Source of the DNA: an uncultured Chloroflexota bacterium
GTDB lineage: Bacteria; Chloroflexota; Anaerolineae; Aggregatilineales; Phototrophicaceae
Reading direction: 5' to 3'
Length of the DNA stretch: 6,786 bases
Assembly (NCBI GenBank): GCA_937942935.1
Contig: CALDGT010000545.1
Location: 1 to 6,786 of the forward strand
The notes under the pieces were generated by a model, which ran no database searches, had not been told where the DNA came from, and worked only from the letters and a program-made list of their open reading frames with translations. Shown in pieces: positions 6,504-6,786 of the stretch. The position numbers and the translations under genes are program-made. Each line of letters begins with the position of its first letter. Positions within the stretch are counted from its first letter, which is position 1.

Positions 6504-6549
6504 AATTATTTTATCTATCTATGTATGGTCGAAATATATCTTGTCATTG

Positions 6550-6577
6550 GTTATAGCGTAGCACAACTTATCCTAAA
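6550..6577 (-). promoter_or_regulatory. Candidate promoter of the PAS histidine kinase
   Basis: On the minus strand a TATAAC hexamer (6550-6555, five of six to the -10 consensus) lies 16 bases after TTTAGG (6572-6577, three of six to the -35). Transcription would begin about 40 bases before the ATG. The AT-rich leader offers other choices, so this is a weak call. Confidence 0.28.
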
Positions 6578-6702
6578 AAACGATAAAGACTAGCCACCTA
6601 TCCTTGATTTTTTGTAAAAAGTTTATGAAGACGTTTTTAGATGACTGTGTGGTGGCTCAATGCACCCCATATACAGCAACTTAAGAAATCAACCTCACCT
6701 CT

Positions 6703-6735
6703 AAATCCCCTCTCCCAAACGGAGAGGGGATTTTT
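6703..6735 (+). repeat. Hairpin A with CCCCTCTCC core, terminator-like
   Basis: Perfect 13-bp inverted repeat: AAATCCCCTCTCC (6703-6715) and GGAGAGGGGATTT (6721-6733) around the loop CAAAC, followed by two more T bases. A GC-rich stem followed by a T-run is the form of an intrinsic terminator on the plus strand, yet no plus-strand gene ends before it (the neighbour reads leftward and starts at 6503). Its core is repeated at 6758-6782, so a dispersed palindromic repeat is the likelier reading. Confidence 0.7.
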
Positions 6736-6757
6736 CCTCGCAAAATAACGGTTTTCT

Positions 6758-6782
6758 CCCCCTCTCCAAATTGGAGAGGGGG
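6758..6782. repeat. Hairpin B with CCCCTCTCC core
   Basis: Perfect 12-base inverted arms CCCCCTCTCCAA (6758-6769) and TTGGAGAGGGGG (6771-6782) around a single A. It shares the CCCCTCTCC/GGAGAGGGG core with hairpin A and starts 22 bases after it, with a different loop and different outer bases. The window ends 4 bases later, so any larger element is cut off. Confidence 0.72.
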
Positions 6783-6786
6783 CAGG

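Larger units (their letters stand above)
6504..6786. other. Gene-free right end of the window
   Basis: No supported gene on either strand. From left to right: the AT-rich leader of the minus-strand kinase (6504-6580), a stretch with no recognisable element apart from a 7-bp inverted repeat AGCCACC/GGTGGCT (6592-6598 and 6651-6657), and two tandem hairpins at 6703-6735 and 6758-6782. The next gene would be beyond the right edge. Confidence 0.7.

Noticed and set aside
6592..6657. Inverted repeat AGCCACC/GGTGGCT as a mobile-element end
   Set aside because: Only 7 bp, separated by 52 bases with no coding content and no target duplication seen.

Overview
The window looks like a bacterial chromosome segment of moderate GC content. 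The gene types (CHASE2 histidine kinase, FecR/SH3b surface protein, LivF-like ATPase, small PfkB kinase, PAS histidine kinase) and the GTAG-marked palindromic repeats would fit an Anaerolineae-like member of the Chloroflexota. That placement is an inference from gene style. No rRNA or other marker gene is present to confirm it.

Layout. (1) Positions 1-1564, + strand: the 3' part of a membrane histidine kinase with an extracytoplasmic CHASE2 sensor domain; its start lies off the left edge. (2) 1557-2528, +: an exported FecR-like/SH3b protein that overlaps the kinase by 8 bp. (3) 2529-2843: a gene-free interval filled with four GTAG-headed palindromic repeats in alternating orientation, followed by a probable promoter and ribosome binding site. 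(4) 2844-3560, +: a LivF-type ABC transporter ATPase without its usual livG/H/M/K partners. (5) 3578-4414, +: a small PfkB-family sugar or cyclitol kinase, 17 bp downstream and probably in the same transcript. (6) 4392-6503, - strand: a 703-residue hybrid-free histidine kinase with a six-helix membrane region, two PAS domains and a complete HisKA/HATPase core, overlapping the PfkB gene tail-to-tail by 23 bp. (7) 6504-6786: a gene-free right end with a weak leftward promoter and two tandem hairpins sharing a CCCCTCTCC core.

How they may work together. The kinase and FecR/SH3b genes form a translationally coupled pair that looks like an envelope-sensing module. No response regulator is encoded in the window for either kinase. 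LivF and PfkB may be a small uptake/phosphorylation transcription unit, but no substrate can be read from the sequence. The most distinctive DNA feature is the 2538-2792 repeat cluster. Its stems differ in sequence but keep pairing through compensatory changes, its heads carry GTAG, and two of its copies are identical. This is the signature of REP/BIME-type elements mobilised by a Y1 (RAYT-type) transposase, which would be encoded elsewhere.
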